Shown here: in pieces, positions 33,421 through 43,612 of the stretch
Layout: each line of letters begins with the position of its first letter
Numbering within the stretch: position 1 is the stretch's first letter
Assembly (NCBI GenBank): GCA_021186555.1
Contig: JAJKFL010000042.1
Span: forward strand, 29,305,215 to 29,369,214
DNA from: Reticulitermes speratus
Lineage: Eukaryota > Arthropoda > Insecta > Blattodea > Rhinotermitidae
Direction of reading: 5' to 3'
Length of the DNA: 64,000 bases
Position numbers and translations under genes: made by a program
The notes under the pieces: generated by a model
Databases searched by the model: none
What the model was told of the DNA's origin: nothing
The model's input: only the letters and a program-made list of their open reading frames with translations

Positions 33421-35104
33421 ATACTCTATTACCTCTTACTGCCGTTTTAAAGTTTCCATTAATGATAATATAATGAATTATTGATTAATGTCCCACGCTT
33501 CCCGCCCTCATACCGCCTCCCACGGACTCAAAACGAAAATTAATTGACAAATTGATTGATGTCGGTCATAAAGTCACACGAACGTAAGTCCTCATCAGAC
33601 AGAATGCTACCATTCTCTGCCCACTAAGTTTTACAGCTGAAAGCTATTCAGTAAACTTCAATTATTTTTGTTTCTTTTCCCCTAAAGAAAGATTTAGAAT
33701 GTTGTCTTCCTGATTAAAACACCCATGTAGTCGGCTTGTTATTTTGCAAATGCTGCAGATAAATCTGTTGCATTCATATTTCTGGCACTAAATTGAATGA
33801 AATAAAAAAGGCTACAATTTATTCAGGTACCAAAATCTGTCATGAATAGACAGACATGATGAATTGGTAAACTTAAGCCTTCTTTTCCTTAAAGACAGTG
33901 TAAGACAAAATAAATACCATAACTTAACATATTCCAACTTCCTAGATATCATACTACTTCTCTCTATATATGAGCTGGAAAATGCTCAATGGCAGAACAT
34001 GTAATTTTGGCAGGAATAGTGGTGGTAAGTGGGGATATTGAAAAAAAAATATTGCATTATAGTTTCATCTGAAACATCTTGATGCGACGAATACCTGTTT
34101 CTTTTCTTAAACTTAAGTGCTGTTAAACTTATGACATCCGTTTATTTGGAACATAATTCTTAATATATTCTGGAGTTAAAATATCAAGAAGGAATGAGAA
34201 GGATTACTGTTGAAAGAACGATAAAGTCTTACACTTTCATTTTAGCGTTCTTCCTGCCAGGGACTTGGTCAAAATGTAGAGATAAATACGTAAGAAGGTT
34301 AAATAAATTTGTTTTTATCACTGTTAAATTAATGTTATTAATTGCTTCAACAGCATAAATTTCCCTGACTGATAACAACAGAAAATTAGGAGTAGACACC
34401 AAAACTGTATGCACATTCTGCACGAAAGGTCTGATGCGTACATTACTTCTCAAGTAGAAAGTTTAAATTTTTATAAAAGCTTTACAGTGGACTCAAAAAT
34501 ATAGATTCTATTTTAGTAACGGGCTTCACGCTTTATTCTTAAATGAAGTGCAAATGTTTGTCTACTTTTCTCAGGATGCATTACGTATAATAGGTATAAT
34601 TATTACTTAAAACTATGCCCTGAATAAACGTAGAATGAATTAAGTAAAGGTTATATTGGAGGAGCCACACAAATCTGGAAGGTATTCAAAGCTTACCAAG
34701 TAGGAACACGAATTTTTCAAAGACAAAAAACAAAAACGAAAACTCTTTTGAGTTGTCAGAAGAGAATAGAACTGGAGTTTCATAATAGTTTGCTTTTTTT
34801 CGCCCACCATTGACAAATTTCACAGCAAATTAAGATAAACTTTTTTAAAATACGGTATTTTATTGTATTACATTCAGGACATAAAACTAAGCCATTAGCC
34901 AGAAAGTTACAGAGTTACAGATGTGAAAATATCCACAAATATTCTCTGCTATATTACGCATTATTTTACAACATGCGCTGAGTGAAAGATTCATCTTCAG
35001 ATTCTTACTTAAAAGAAATCTACATAGAATTGTGTTATGTAGACAGACTGCCATGTTCAAAGGCTATATAAAAGAAAACATATAAGGTATTTATATCGGA
35101 AACT
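33421..35104. other. No recognisable gene
   Basis: AT-rich unique-looking DNA. Short frames only. Confidence 0.35.
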
Positions 35105-35345
35105 GCTGATAGTACTCTAGCTAGGCGGGTTGTGTGGTGCCGCCGCACGTGGCGGCAGAATCTAAGCGGCGGCAAAATAGGTGCAAAATGAGTATTATAA
35201 ATGACAATCTGATTTTCTGCTCTCAATTAATTTTAAATTATTGAGACAAATGCAATTAAATTCAATAAATTATTGCAACTTTTTTTAAGTTCGTATTTAT
35301 TGCTGTTGCTTGCCCCGAGGGCCAAGGAACTTAGCTATGCCACTA
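35105..35345. repeat. Dispersed repeat, copy 2
   Basis: Shares GTGCCGCCGC, GGCGGCAAAAT, GAGTATTATAAATG, CTGATTTTCTG and TTTTAAATTATTGAG blocks, in order, with the repeat at 21735-21995, and ends near TAGCTATGCCACT. Same orientation; divergence perhaps 25-30 percent by eye. Probably an old non-autonomous DNA transposon. Confidence 0.55.
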
Positions 35346-36654
35346 TTCGCTAGGAAATAGCAGATTTCTACTGTAGTATTTCCAATACAGTATCCTTGCA
35401 GATGATCCAGTAATGAAGTGCTAGCCGGTAAGCCACATACAGTACCAGCAGTCGAAATAAGTATACCACTGTGTAATGCAGATACTTCAGTCTGTAATGA
35501 AACAAGAATTGCAATAAAATACCAATGTGAAAAGCAGCTAATTACCATAACAAGCGAAATTTTTTGCTGCATGTGCAAGATTATTTAAGTTAAATCTTTT
35601 TTATGGTAAAATGAGGTATAAATTAAATTCAAGCAAAGCAAGTTGCATATTCGTTTCAAACTTTCATAGCATTATCTCAACCCCCACAACAAACGTTCTT
35701 GCCTTAAGTTTTAAAACAGTTTACACAAAAATTTGTATTTATTAATTGCCTTATAGAGGCATTGAATTTTCTCTTATGTAATGAGTGAACAAAGCCTGAA
35801 AGTTATGTACATAAGAGGCGTATCAAATTGGACGCAGATAATTATGTGCCATAGATATTTCTTATGTTCAAAACGTCCAGATTGTTCTGTTCAGTGGTTA
35901 ACGCGGTTCTTTGTCCAGGGATCGTGAAGTTTAACACTCACGTCCATCTAGTACCAAAATTAAACTCCTATAAGCCTTCTTGACGTGGAAAGGGAAATTG
36001 TACTTTTTGTATCTTCTATAGGTCCATATATAGAACAGTGTCTGATGACATAAAGTGAACAGATTGATTCAAGGTGAGACTCCTTGGCAAGAGTCCAGCA
36101 GACCTGTGCTATTTATGTCGGGATTGACGTGCACCTAATAATGCAGTTGTATATTCCTTGGGTCAGATTTGATTACCGCTTACAATTGCAAACCGGCGTG
36201 TAACATAGAATCTCTTTGGTATATTCAAATTACGTTTTCTTAATTTTTCTTTGAAATGTATCCATATGTTCCGTGTAATGTGTTTTTGTAGGTAATATTC
36301 ATTTATAGAAGGTAATTTTATTTCACAACAGTCCAGCTTCTTTGTGCGCTTATTAACTGCTTTCTAAATGGCCTCCACAGCCCCTAGCAGACTACTAGTT
36401 TTCACTGTTGTTACATCTACAATTTCATTGTTGTAAAGTTGCTTTTCTTTACACTGCACAAAATAAGTTCCGACATAAGGATAAATGTTCACTTTGCTCT
36501 TTGCGAGCAAACTATCGCGTTCAATGAAGTGCTGTCATATGCGCTAAAATCTAGGTAGTATAGAAAGGTCAACTTGACCTTGTACACACCATGAAGACAT
36601 ATGAAGAATTGGAAGTTTAATTTCATTCTCTCTTAACCTCGGCACTGGTTGCAA
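35346..36654. other. No recognisable gene
   Basis: AT-rich DNA without coding signal. The frame at 35578-35297 overlaps the repeat and is not called. Confidence 0.3.
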
Positions 36655-36935
36655 GTTTGTGGTATTACAAAAAGGCTGCTTTGCTCCTGGTGAAAGTGGC
36701 CCCATTAAAATAAAGCAATCCCATTACAGGCCCTTAGGGTCCCAGATTTACAGACATTCGGCACATGAAGGTGGTAAGGTTGTCAGCCCTACGCACCGGC
36801 CGTCTTTACCCCCAGGAAATATTCCTGGTACTCATTTCTGTTAAGAGGCTGAGTCGACCCCAGGGTCATAGTGTGACCGAAAGGATTATGTCAATTAAAA
36901 ATCCAAAGTGGCTCCGTTGCTCACTGAATATATGG
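36655..36935 (+). repeat. Dispersed insect repeat fragment
   Basis: The three plus frames give peptides (HYRPLGSQIYRHSAHEGGK, VSPTHRPSLPPGNIPGTHF, RLSRPQGHSVTERIMSIKN) that recur in insect genomes as mistranslations of one abundant repeat. The known continuation is not present, so the copy is truncated at about 36910. Its class (SINE or LINE 3' end) was not resolved. Confidence 0.5.
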
Positions 36936-38584
36936 CTGCGTGGGTCCCACGGCCAGTGTGGACACCACGGAGAAGGAGAAGAGAATAGTGTCTTCCTACT
37001 ACTAGGAGTCAAACTACTATTCCTCGGGTAAAAATATTCTGACAAGAGTACGTTGTGTCATTCTGATTACTCTGTCTGTCTCTGATTCTATCTCAAAAAG
37101 TCAGAGCATTACTTTAAATGAATTCTGAGGATACTTGATTGCGGGATGGTGAATGAAACCTATGGCGCTGTAACTTCTATATCAAATACATTCAAGAAAA
37201 TGGAACACACTTGTCTGTGAGTAAGAATTTAGTGTTTTGAACATTATAACTTATATGCTAAAAATGAAATCTTTAATAAGAATTGTTTCTGCTGCAACGT
37301 TCATGAAACTCAATGGCTCACTTTTCTTATAGAATTCTGTAACATAAGTTAAGGTGGTGGAAGTTTCCCAGGCCATGTCACGTAGAGGGTAAAGACAAAT
37401 AAAGAAGAGAAATGTCGAAGATATTTGGAGAAGATAAAATTTATAATTGCAGATTCAGTGGAGACAACTTATCACATTGTCATAAAATTTCACTCAATGA
37501 GAAGAGCAAATAGCACACAGCACGCAACATGAATTTTCCTAAATCTAATATTTTAACGCAGTGAACTCTACAGCAGGAATGTGTAGAAATTTTGGTTCTA
37601 CGATTTTGAGCACCTACCCATTTTCGTATTCATCACTTATAAACATTAATCAACGAATAATGGTAATATTACATTTTCGTGTTTTTCAGTTGGCCGATCT
37701 TTTTACCCTTACAGAAAGAACCGAAAATATTCTTTTGGAAATCTATTAATGTGCTTCATTTCAAGACATTCTATGAAGTGATGCCAATCAGAGGTTTGCT
37801 GCAGCCGGAACCTACAAATTCAAAAGAGATTTAACAGTGCCATTGAATCAATCACATGCCGTAAACCAAGCATACCATTTGGTCTGGTGCTCTTCCAATA
37901 CAGTGAAACGTGCTGATAAAAATGGGTAATTGACAAATGAACACGTGAACTGGTGGTTAAAGTTTTGGTAGCACACATCTGTTACTAATGCCATGCCGAC
38001 ACGATTCATGATACTTTTATCACCGTCTTTAGGATCCTGACAATTATAAGGTAGGGGTGCGATTCTACAGCATAACATTGATACCAAATTTTATGTAAAT
38101 TTATCAGCTGCTTTGATAGTTGTAATTGATGACAAAAACAGCACAGGAATCTAATGACTTGCCGTCTTTAAGATACAAAAATTGCAGAAAAAGTGAAACA
38201 TGAGTTTAAATGATATTCAATATAAACCTGCCTCCTTCTTCTTCTCTTCTGTCTAGACTTATTCTGTCTGCAGAAAGTATCTGTTCATTGAAGTAGGAAA
38301 TTTTAAGGATAAGGTAATACATGCATGAATTTCGATACTGCTTTTCAAAAGCATTTTCTTTGAAGAATACTGTCCACTGGTTTGCTATCCAACTTGTGTC
38401 TCATTCATCCTACCTTTGTAAGATGCACCTTGCAAGGTAAAATTACAATTGTCCTTATATGAAGCTTGTTAATGTTGGTTTGCGCAGTGATCGGGACTAG
38501 TCTATATCCTCCCTATATTTTTTCTCACATGGTTGTATCTTCTAAACCGAAAATGAAAGCAGAAATTTCTTCCGAAAATACTAG
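36936..38584. other. No recognisable gene
   Basis: AT-rich DNA with short frames only. Confidence 0.35.
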
Positions 38585-39815
38585 TAAATTTGTACCAGTC
38601 TACAAGGCTTGTAGACTTCAAGAAAACCTATGATCCATTTCGGAGAGAGGCCTTGTATATCATTCTTATTGAGTTTGGTATCCCTATAAAACTAGTAAGG
38701 CTAATAAAAATGTGTCTAAATAAATACTATAACGGAGTCCGGGTAGGCAAACTTATGTACGACATGTTTCCTATTAAGAATGGCTTGAAACAAGGAGATG
38801 CACTATCGCCTTTGCTTTTCAACTTTGCATTAGAATGTGCCATTGGAAGGTTCAGACAAACCAGAAGGGCTCGAAATTAAAAGGCACATATCAGATTCTG
38901 GTTTATGGTGATTGTTTTAATATTTTGGGTGGAAGCATACATACTGCAAAGAAAAACACAATAGCTTTAGTAGTTGCTAGTAAGGAGAATGGTCTAGAAG
39001 TAGAGGCTGAGAATACTAAATATATGGTCATGTCTCTAGACCAGCATGTAGGACAATATCACAAAATAAAAATTGGTATTACATCCTTTGAAAGGGTAGA
39101 ATAGTTCAGATATTTGGGAACAACCTTAAGAAATCAAAATTTCACTCATGAAGAAACTAAGGGAAGTTTGAAGTCGGGGAATGCTTGCTATCATTCGTTG
39201 AAGATTCTTTTGTCCTCCATTCTGAAATCAAAAAATATGACGCTCAAGATCTACATAACTGTAATTTTGCCTGTTGTTTTGTATGGGTGTGAGGCTTGGT
39301 CTCTCACATTGAGGGAGGAACATAGGCTGAGAGATCTGCCCTCGTCTGGGATATAACACGGCGTTGTGTGGTAAACAATTACCACACAAAGCGGCGTAAT
39401 ATCCCAGAAGAGCGCAGATCTCATCAACATCGCGGCAGAAGCGTGACATCATAGGCTGAGACAGCTCGAGAATAGTGTGCTGAGGGGACGAGGTGACAGG
39501 GTAGTGGAGAAGAGTATATAACGTGGAGCTGTATGTATCTGTCGGGTGATCAAATCAAGAAGAATGAGATGGGCTTGGCATGTGGCAAGTATGGGGAACA
39601 GGAGTGGTGCATACAGAGTTTTGTTGGGAGACCCGATGGAAGGAGTCTATTTGGAAGACCTAGGCGTAGATGGGAAGATGATATTAAAATTGATCTTCAA
39701 GAAGTGGTATGGGGAGGCATGAACTGGATTGCTCTGACTCAGGTTAGAGAGAGGTGGCGGGCGCTTTTGAATGCGGTAATAAACATTCGGATTCCGTAAC
39801 ATGCCGGGAATTTTT
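38585..39815 (+). mobile_element. RTE-type LINE 3' fragment, broken
   Basis: Plus frames in order: LVDFKKTYDPFRREALY (motif A, DFKKAYD type), GLKQGDALSPLLFNFALE (motif B), LVYGD (motif C changed from YADD), NTKYMVMSLDQHVG, RYLGTTLRNQNFTHEE, ILPVVLYGCEAWSLTLREEH, then after an insertion IKKNEMGLACG and [19 protein letters not shown] and [18 protein letters not shown]. This is the second half of an RTE-clade LINE with several stops. A 117-bp palindromic insertion with a 12-bp target duplication splits it at 39333-39449. It is the nearest element downstream of the FAR stop codon, on the opposite strand. Confidence 0.75.
39333..39449. mobile_element. 117-bp hairpin insertion with 12-bp target duplication
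   Basis: CATAGGCTGAGA occurs at 39321-39332 and again at 39450-39461, flanking 117 bp. The inserted DNA begins with a near-palindrome: 39333-39374 pairs with 39379-39420 (outer GATCTG...CAGATC, inner TGTGTGGTAA/TTACCACACA) around a 4-base loop, followed by a 29-bp tail. Similar sequences are known as mistranslated repeats in insects (EERSHQHRGGS-type peptides). A 12-bp duplication points to LINE- or Penelope-assisted insertion rather than a cut-and-paste transposon. Confidence 0.7.
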
Positions 39816-39983
39816 TGAATAGCTGACGACATCTTAGCTTCTCAGGAAGGACTCTGCTCCATGGAGTTAGGTAGTTACTTAGCTACAAGGCTTCACTCCC
39901 ATAAGACAGTAATCTTCATAGTCAATACTTCGAGTCTCAAATTACAGATATTTTCTCTCTTCGTTCTCTTTTCTTCTTTTTTT

Positions 39984-40263
39984 CTAAATTTGTGAGATAT
40001 AAACAAACCTCCTGTATCGAGCCGCTGCCTTTTCAAGCAATATAGGTTCATTCCAGATATAATGCTTAACTCCTTTACTTCCTCTAAAGATAATTTCTTC
40101 CCATTCTACTTGTGTTATGTCAAATTTAAATAGATGTTTGTCTTCAGGACTCATATTTTTCCACAGATTCTGGACATTATCATTGCTAAACGTCCACTGT
40201 TGTGTGGTGAAGTATGCAAGAACATCTGTGAACTTGTGGATCTTCTGATATAACTTCAACATT
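39984..40263 (-). CDS. Fatty acyl-CoA reductase, last exon (C-terminus)
   Basis: The acceptor (TAACATGTTGCAG, AG at 40265-40264) opens an exon that completes an Arg codon split with the previous exon and reads MLKLYQKIHKFTDVLAYFT, TQQWTFSNDNVQNLWKNMS, PEDKHLFKFDITQVEWEE and ends RRFVYISQI with stop TAG at 39984-39986. This is the C-terminal 'FAR_C/sterile' domain of insect fatty acyl-CoA reductases, which reduce long-chain acyl-CoA to primary alcohols with NADPH in the ER or at peroxisomes, for wax, cuticular lipid or pheromone synthesis. The exon is intact, with a normal end. An RTE-type LINE fragment on the other strand begins about 170 bp downstream of the stop. Confidence 0.88.
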
Positions 40264-40982
40264 CTGCAACATGTTAGAATTCATAAAATGGTAATGTTGA
40301 ACTTTATAGAAATTTAATATATATTGTGCGCTATTATTGTTATTATTAAATATAAAAACACTTGTGCGCATTATTTCTTATTAATAGTCCTTTCTTTCTC
40401 AAATTGAGAAGATTCAGAGCAAGATCCTAGGAGAGACGTGGGCTTTGGATTATTTGTTGATGAGGTAAGACTAACAAATTATTATATACTGTGCCTTTAA
40501 TTCTCTCCACATTTGAAATGCATTGTTAAGCTGACAGACAATATTTGATATTTGTACAACTATTAATATTACAATTTTATTATTATTATTTTCAGAATGC
40601 CATTGAATAACTTTTGAATAGAATTAGTGAAGAATTACAGTCCATTAGTGTTCCTAACACTCCTCCCAAAAAAAAAGAAGAAATTGCAGTATAAGCAAGC
40701 CTACTTAAAGAAGTGGGAAGAAACATTTGCATGGGTTGCTCCAGCTTCTTCAGAGGATCGTGCCTACTGCAAATTGTGCAACAAGAATATGTCTATCAGT
40801 CATGGTGGTAAATTTGCTTTAAGCAGCATGCAAAATACAAAGGGCATCAGCAAAAAAAAAAAAAAAAAGAAAAGGAAATGTGGAGTAAACAAGTTATAAA
40901 GCTTAATTATGTTTTACACCAACCAAATGCACATATTTATTTAAAGAACATTAAAATATTCTATAAAATGTTAGATAAAAAA

Positions 40983-41026
40983 CCCCAACATATGTTTCGG
41001 CTTATCGATAAGCCATCCTCAGGGGG
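40983..41026 (-). ncRNA. Hammerhead-ribozyme-like motif, left arm
   Basis: Mirror image of the motif at 41205-41248, read on the minus strand. Same sequence, with CUGAGGA core and GAAAC. Confidence 0.65.
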
Positions 41027-41204
41027 TGTCACAACTGCTTGTTTATAAAACACGTACACATATTGGTCTTCTGTAGAGGAGTATAGTCATGGCCATATCT
41101 CACTAGACTTTCTTCCACCACTTGTTGCGTGAACAAATGCGTTCTTAAAAGCACTTTTAAATATATAATATGTGTACGTGTTTTATAAACAAGCAGTTGT
41201 GACA

Positions 41205-41248
41205 CCCCCTGAGGATGGCTTATCGATAAGCCGAAACATATGTTGGGG
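41205..41248 (+). ncRNA. Hammerhead-ribozyme-like motif, right arm
   Basis: Plus strand: stem I CCCC pairs with GGGG. The core CTGAGGA fits the CUGANGA consensus (position 7 is free). A bulged T follows, then stem II GGCTTA/TAAGCC with TCGA loop, then GAAAC, minimal stem III ACATATGT, and T before the cleavage-side strand of stem I. All invariant bases are present. The plan is identical to the Penelope-linked motif at 30438-30481. Confidence 0.68.
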
Positions 41249-42498
41249 TTTTTTATCTAACATTTTATAGAATATTTTAATGTTCTTTAAATAAATATGT
41301 GCATTTGGTTGGTGTAAAACATAATTAATGTTCAAAAATGCACGGTGAAATCAAAATAAAGTTATAAAGCTATTTTGTTAGCGTGAAAAAAACCAAAATA
41401 CGACAGTGTGACAGCATGTGAACTAGGGTTAATATACCACAATATGAAACATAATCATAGTTATAATAGTTTGGACTGTGGTAACAAACTGGCATCATCC
41501 TTATTCCATGATTCTGATATTGCAACAAAATTGTGTTGTGGAAGAACAAAATCAGAACTGTTAGTTAAAAATGTTCTAGCTGCTAAAAGTGTAGAAGACT
41601 TTGTGGGCATTCTTAATGATCCAACTAAATGCAGTCAGTTATTTTGTGTTGCTACAGATGCTTCAAACAAGGGCAACAGAAAGTTGTTTTCCATACGCAT
41701 TAGATATTTTGATCCTAATAAAAGCATAGAAAATAATTTGTTAGTTGTTGTTGAAAGGGCTGATGAAACAGCTATTTCTATATCTGAAATGTTGTTAGAA
41801 AAGCTTGAGGCTTTTCACCTGAACCCAAACTATATTTCTGCGTAAATTGGTGATAATGCAAATGTAAATTTTGGAAAATATCACTCTGTTTTACAGTTGT
41901 TAAGGGCAAGTAATGACGGTATTGTGAAAGCTAATTGTGCTAACCATATATTGCATAATGCCATGAAATATGCTTGTGACAGTTTTGAAGTGCCACTGTT
42001 CCTTGTTCCAAACTCACGTCGATTCCTGTCACTTTAGGATCAACACTGCTGCCGCCTTCCGTCAAGCAAAACTGTTGGAATAATACAACATAATCGAGCA
42101 TGTTCTACAACTACACTGACATACGGGTTATTCTCATAAGAAAGCAATATAAGGAGATAAATGTAGGAAGCATTACTTTCTTACTGAACCTTGTATTAAA
42201 TAAATTCTAGACACACAAGAATACGTTGGCACTTTTATATGAGGTCATGTTTAAACATACGAGTATTTTATTCAAATCTAATGAATTGAATACTTCTGTC
42301 TAATATTCCAAGTAGTTTCCCTGATGAAGGTCCTACATGCTGAAACATGCAGGAGCCAAAATTTAAGTGTCTTTATGTTCGATAAACTGTGATTTTGTTC
42401 GGTACATTATCAGGTAATTTTATGTTACACGATAATAATGTGTCATAAAATAGACAGTTTATTTAAGAGCTGTATAAAGATTTTGCAAATGTACTTAC

Positions 42499-42792
42499 CT
42501 TGGTTGTTTTCCAATAATCATCGCTCCAATGTCCATGAATATAGCTGGTAGCAGGTGCAGAAATATAGCATAGAATTTGTGGATTAGCCTGTGCTTGTTG
42601 AAACTTAAAGAGTAGTGCCATTGATGATGGAAAGATGGATAGTGTGCTGCAGGCTCACCAAAAGTCTTAAACTCGCTCCATGTGATAGGATTCTGAACTG
42701 ATGATACATAGTTGAATATATTGACACCATCTCCACACTTCCTTGGTGTTACAGTGTCAGTATTCAACTGTACTACCAGTTTGGTTTCAGCC
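42499..42792 (-). CDS. Fatty acyl-CoA reductase, internal exon
   Basis: The acceptor (TTTTCTCTTTTCAG, AG at 42794-42793) and donor (AAG|GTAAGTAC after 42499) bound 294 bp. The reading frame gives AETKLVVQLNTDTVTPRKCG, DGVNIFNYVSSVQNPITW, SEFKTFGEPAAHYPSFHHQW, then a hydrophobic stretch FYAIFLHLLPAIFMDIGAMI that is the usual membrane-anchoring segment before the last exon. IFNYVSS..NPITW is a hallmark of insect FARs (IYNYVSS.xNPITW). The first base G completes an ATG codon left open (AT) by the exon ending at 58866, and the last two bases AG combine with A of the next exon to give Arg. No breaks. Confidence 0.88.
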
Positions 42793-43612
42793 CTGAAAAG
42801 AGAAAATAAGGTCAGCTGGGTCTGAACATTGTAGATCTTAAGTGGCATATCAAAAACACAAGACCAAAGCACAGCTACATAAATTTATTTCATGAAATTT
42901 AATTATGTAAAAACAAATTTAAAAAGTACTTATTATTGGGTTAAGATAACAGCAGCCTTCTCATTTACTTTTCATATTTAGTATGTTTTTCAAATATGGC
43001 CTTTTATTTTGATGTAAGAACACACACGCAATGTATTCGGATCCAGAAAAAAAGTGATGAGGTACTATCTGGACTTTGACAGATTAAATATGTGGAGAAT
43101 GAACTACATTACATAGCAAAGAACTTTGCGATTTTTAGCATATATGCATAATTTGTACCATTTATGTCTGTGTTCAAATTCAACTATATCAAGCACATGA
43201 TAAGGCAGTCAACATTCAACTGCACCATCTACAAATCTCAGAATCATGTATTATTTATCTGGAACTTGCATTTAAATAACACTAATGGGAGGATTTTTTC
43301 CCTGCTAGAGTTTTACACATTTGTTTTACAATAAAATAGCACGCCTTGACAGCTTGCCATGCAATATTAGATACAAGACTGAGATTAAGAAGAATCAGGT
43401 TTGATGCAGGAAAACCATACGAAGATGGTTTTTGGCACTTTGTATGCTGAACTAAATGATTCCGGTGACGTGAGTCCGTACGCTTATATTCTGCAAATTT
43501 AAAATGGCTTGCTCTTAAAGGAGTTAAGCGTTCTAAAAATATTTGTCCCTTCAAGATGATGGCGAAAATACTTTAAAATGACCAAAAATGCTCACTGGCA
43601 CAGTATAACTGC

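Larger units (their letters stand above)
40904..41358. mobile_element. Head-to-head hammerhead mini-element, 455 bp
   Basis: It is flanked by a 13-bp target duplication (AAGTTATAAAGCT at 40891-40903 and 41359-41371). Two inverted arms of about 162 bp (40903-41064 and 41167-41328) appear identical on base-by-base reading. Each arm carries an end box (CCAACCAAATGCAC), a full hammerhead-like motif, and GTTTATAAAACACGTACACA. The 102-bp spacer is unique, and a 30-bp tail follows the right arm. There is no coding. Arm identity and the clean duplication mean insertion is much younger than the hAT fossil around it, or that the arms are being homogenised. The class is inferred to be Penelope-related and non-autonomous. 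Confidence 0.75.
40627..42010 (+). mobile_element. Broken hAT-like (BED-finger) transposase gene
   Basis: An N-terminal piece (40680-40850) reads QYKQAYLKKWEETFAWVAP, then AYCKLCNKNMSISHGGKF, a CxxC part of a BED-type zinc finger. After a 455-bp insertion the frame at 41408-41845 reads ACELGLIYHNMKHNHSYNS, LDCGNKLASSLFHDSDIAT, LFCVATDASNKGNRKLF (DASNKG catalytic-core block) and ADETAISISEMLLEKLEAF. Beyond a stop come IGDNANVNFGKYHSV and ANCANHILHNAMKYACD (C..H motif). This is the middle of a hAT-superfamily transposase or a domesticated relative that is common in insects. The finger His residues are lost, at least one stop is present, and the end is missing. Confidence 0.7.
40264..42498 (-). 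other. FAR intron holding a hAT-like fossil
   Basis: Bounded by donor AG|GTAAGTAC (minus, GT at 42498-42497) and acceptor at 40265-40264. It contains a broken hAT-like transposase gene (plus strand) with a hammerhead-bearing insertion inside. Confidence 0.75.

Noticed and set aside
36655-36935. Host protein-coding exon (THRPSLPPGNIPGTHF)
   Set aside because: The same peptide strings come from an abundant insect repeat and occur here in more than one frame; it is a repeat.
42318-42362. Another possible hammerhead (CTGATGAAGG...GCTGAAAC)
   Set aside because: The CTGATGA and GAAAC words are present, but the bases between cannot form a stem II and there is no stem I. The visible palindrome (CATGC..GCATG type) pairs otherwise.
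43282-43554. 90-codon minus frame inside the FAR intron
   Set aside because: Looks protein-like in places (SYGFPASNLILLNLSLVSN) but has no recognised family, no splice sites that fit the FAR phases, and lies in an intron.
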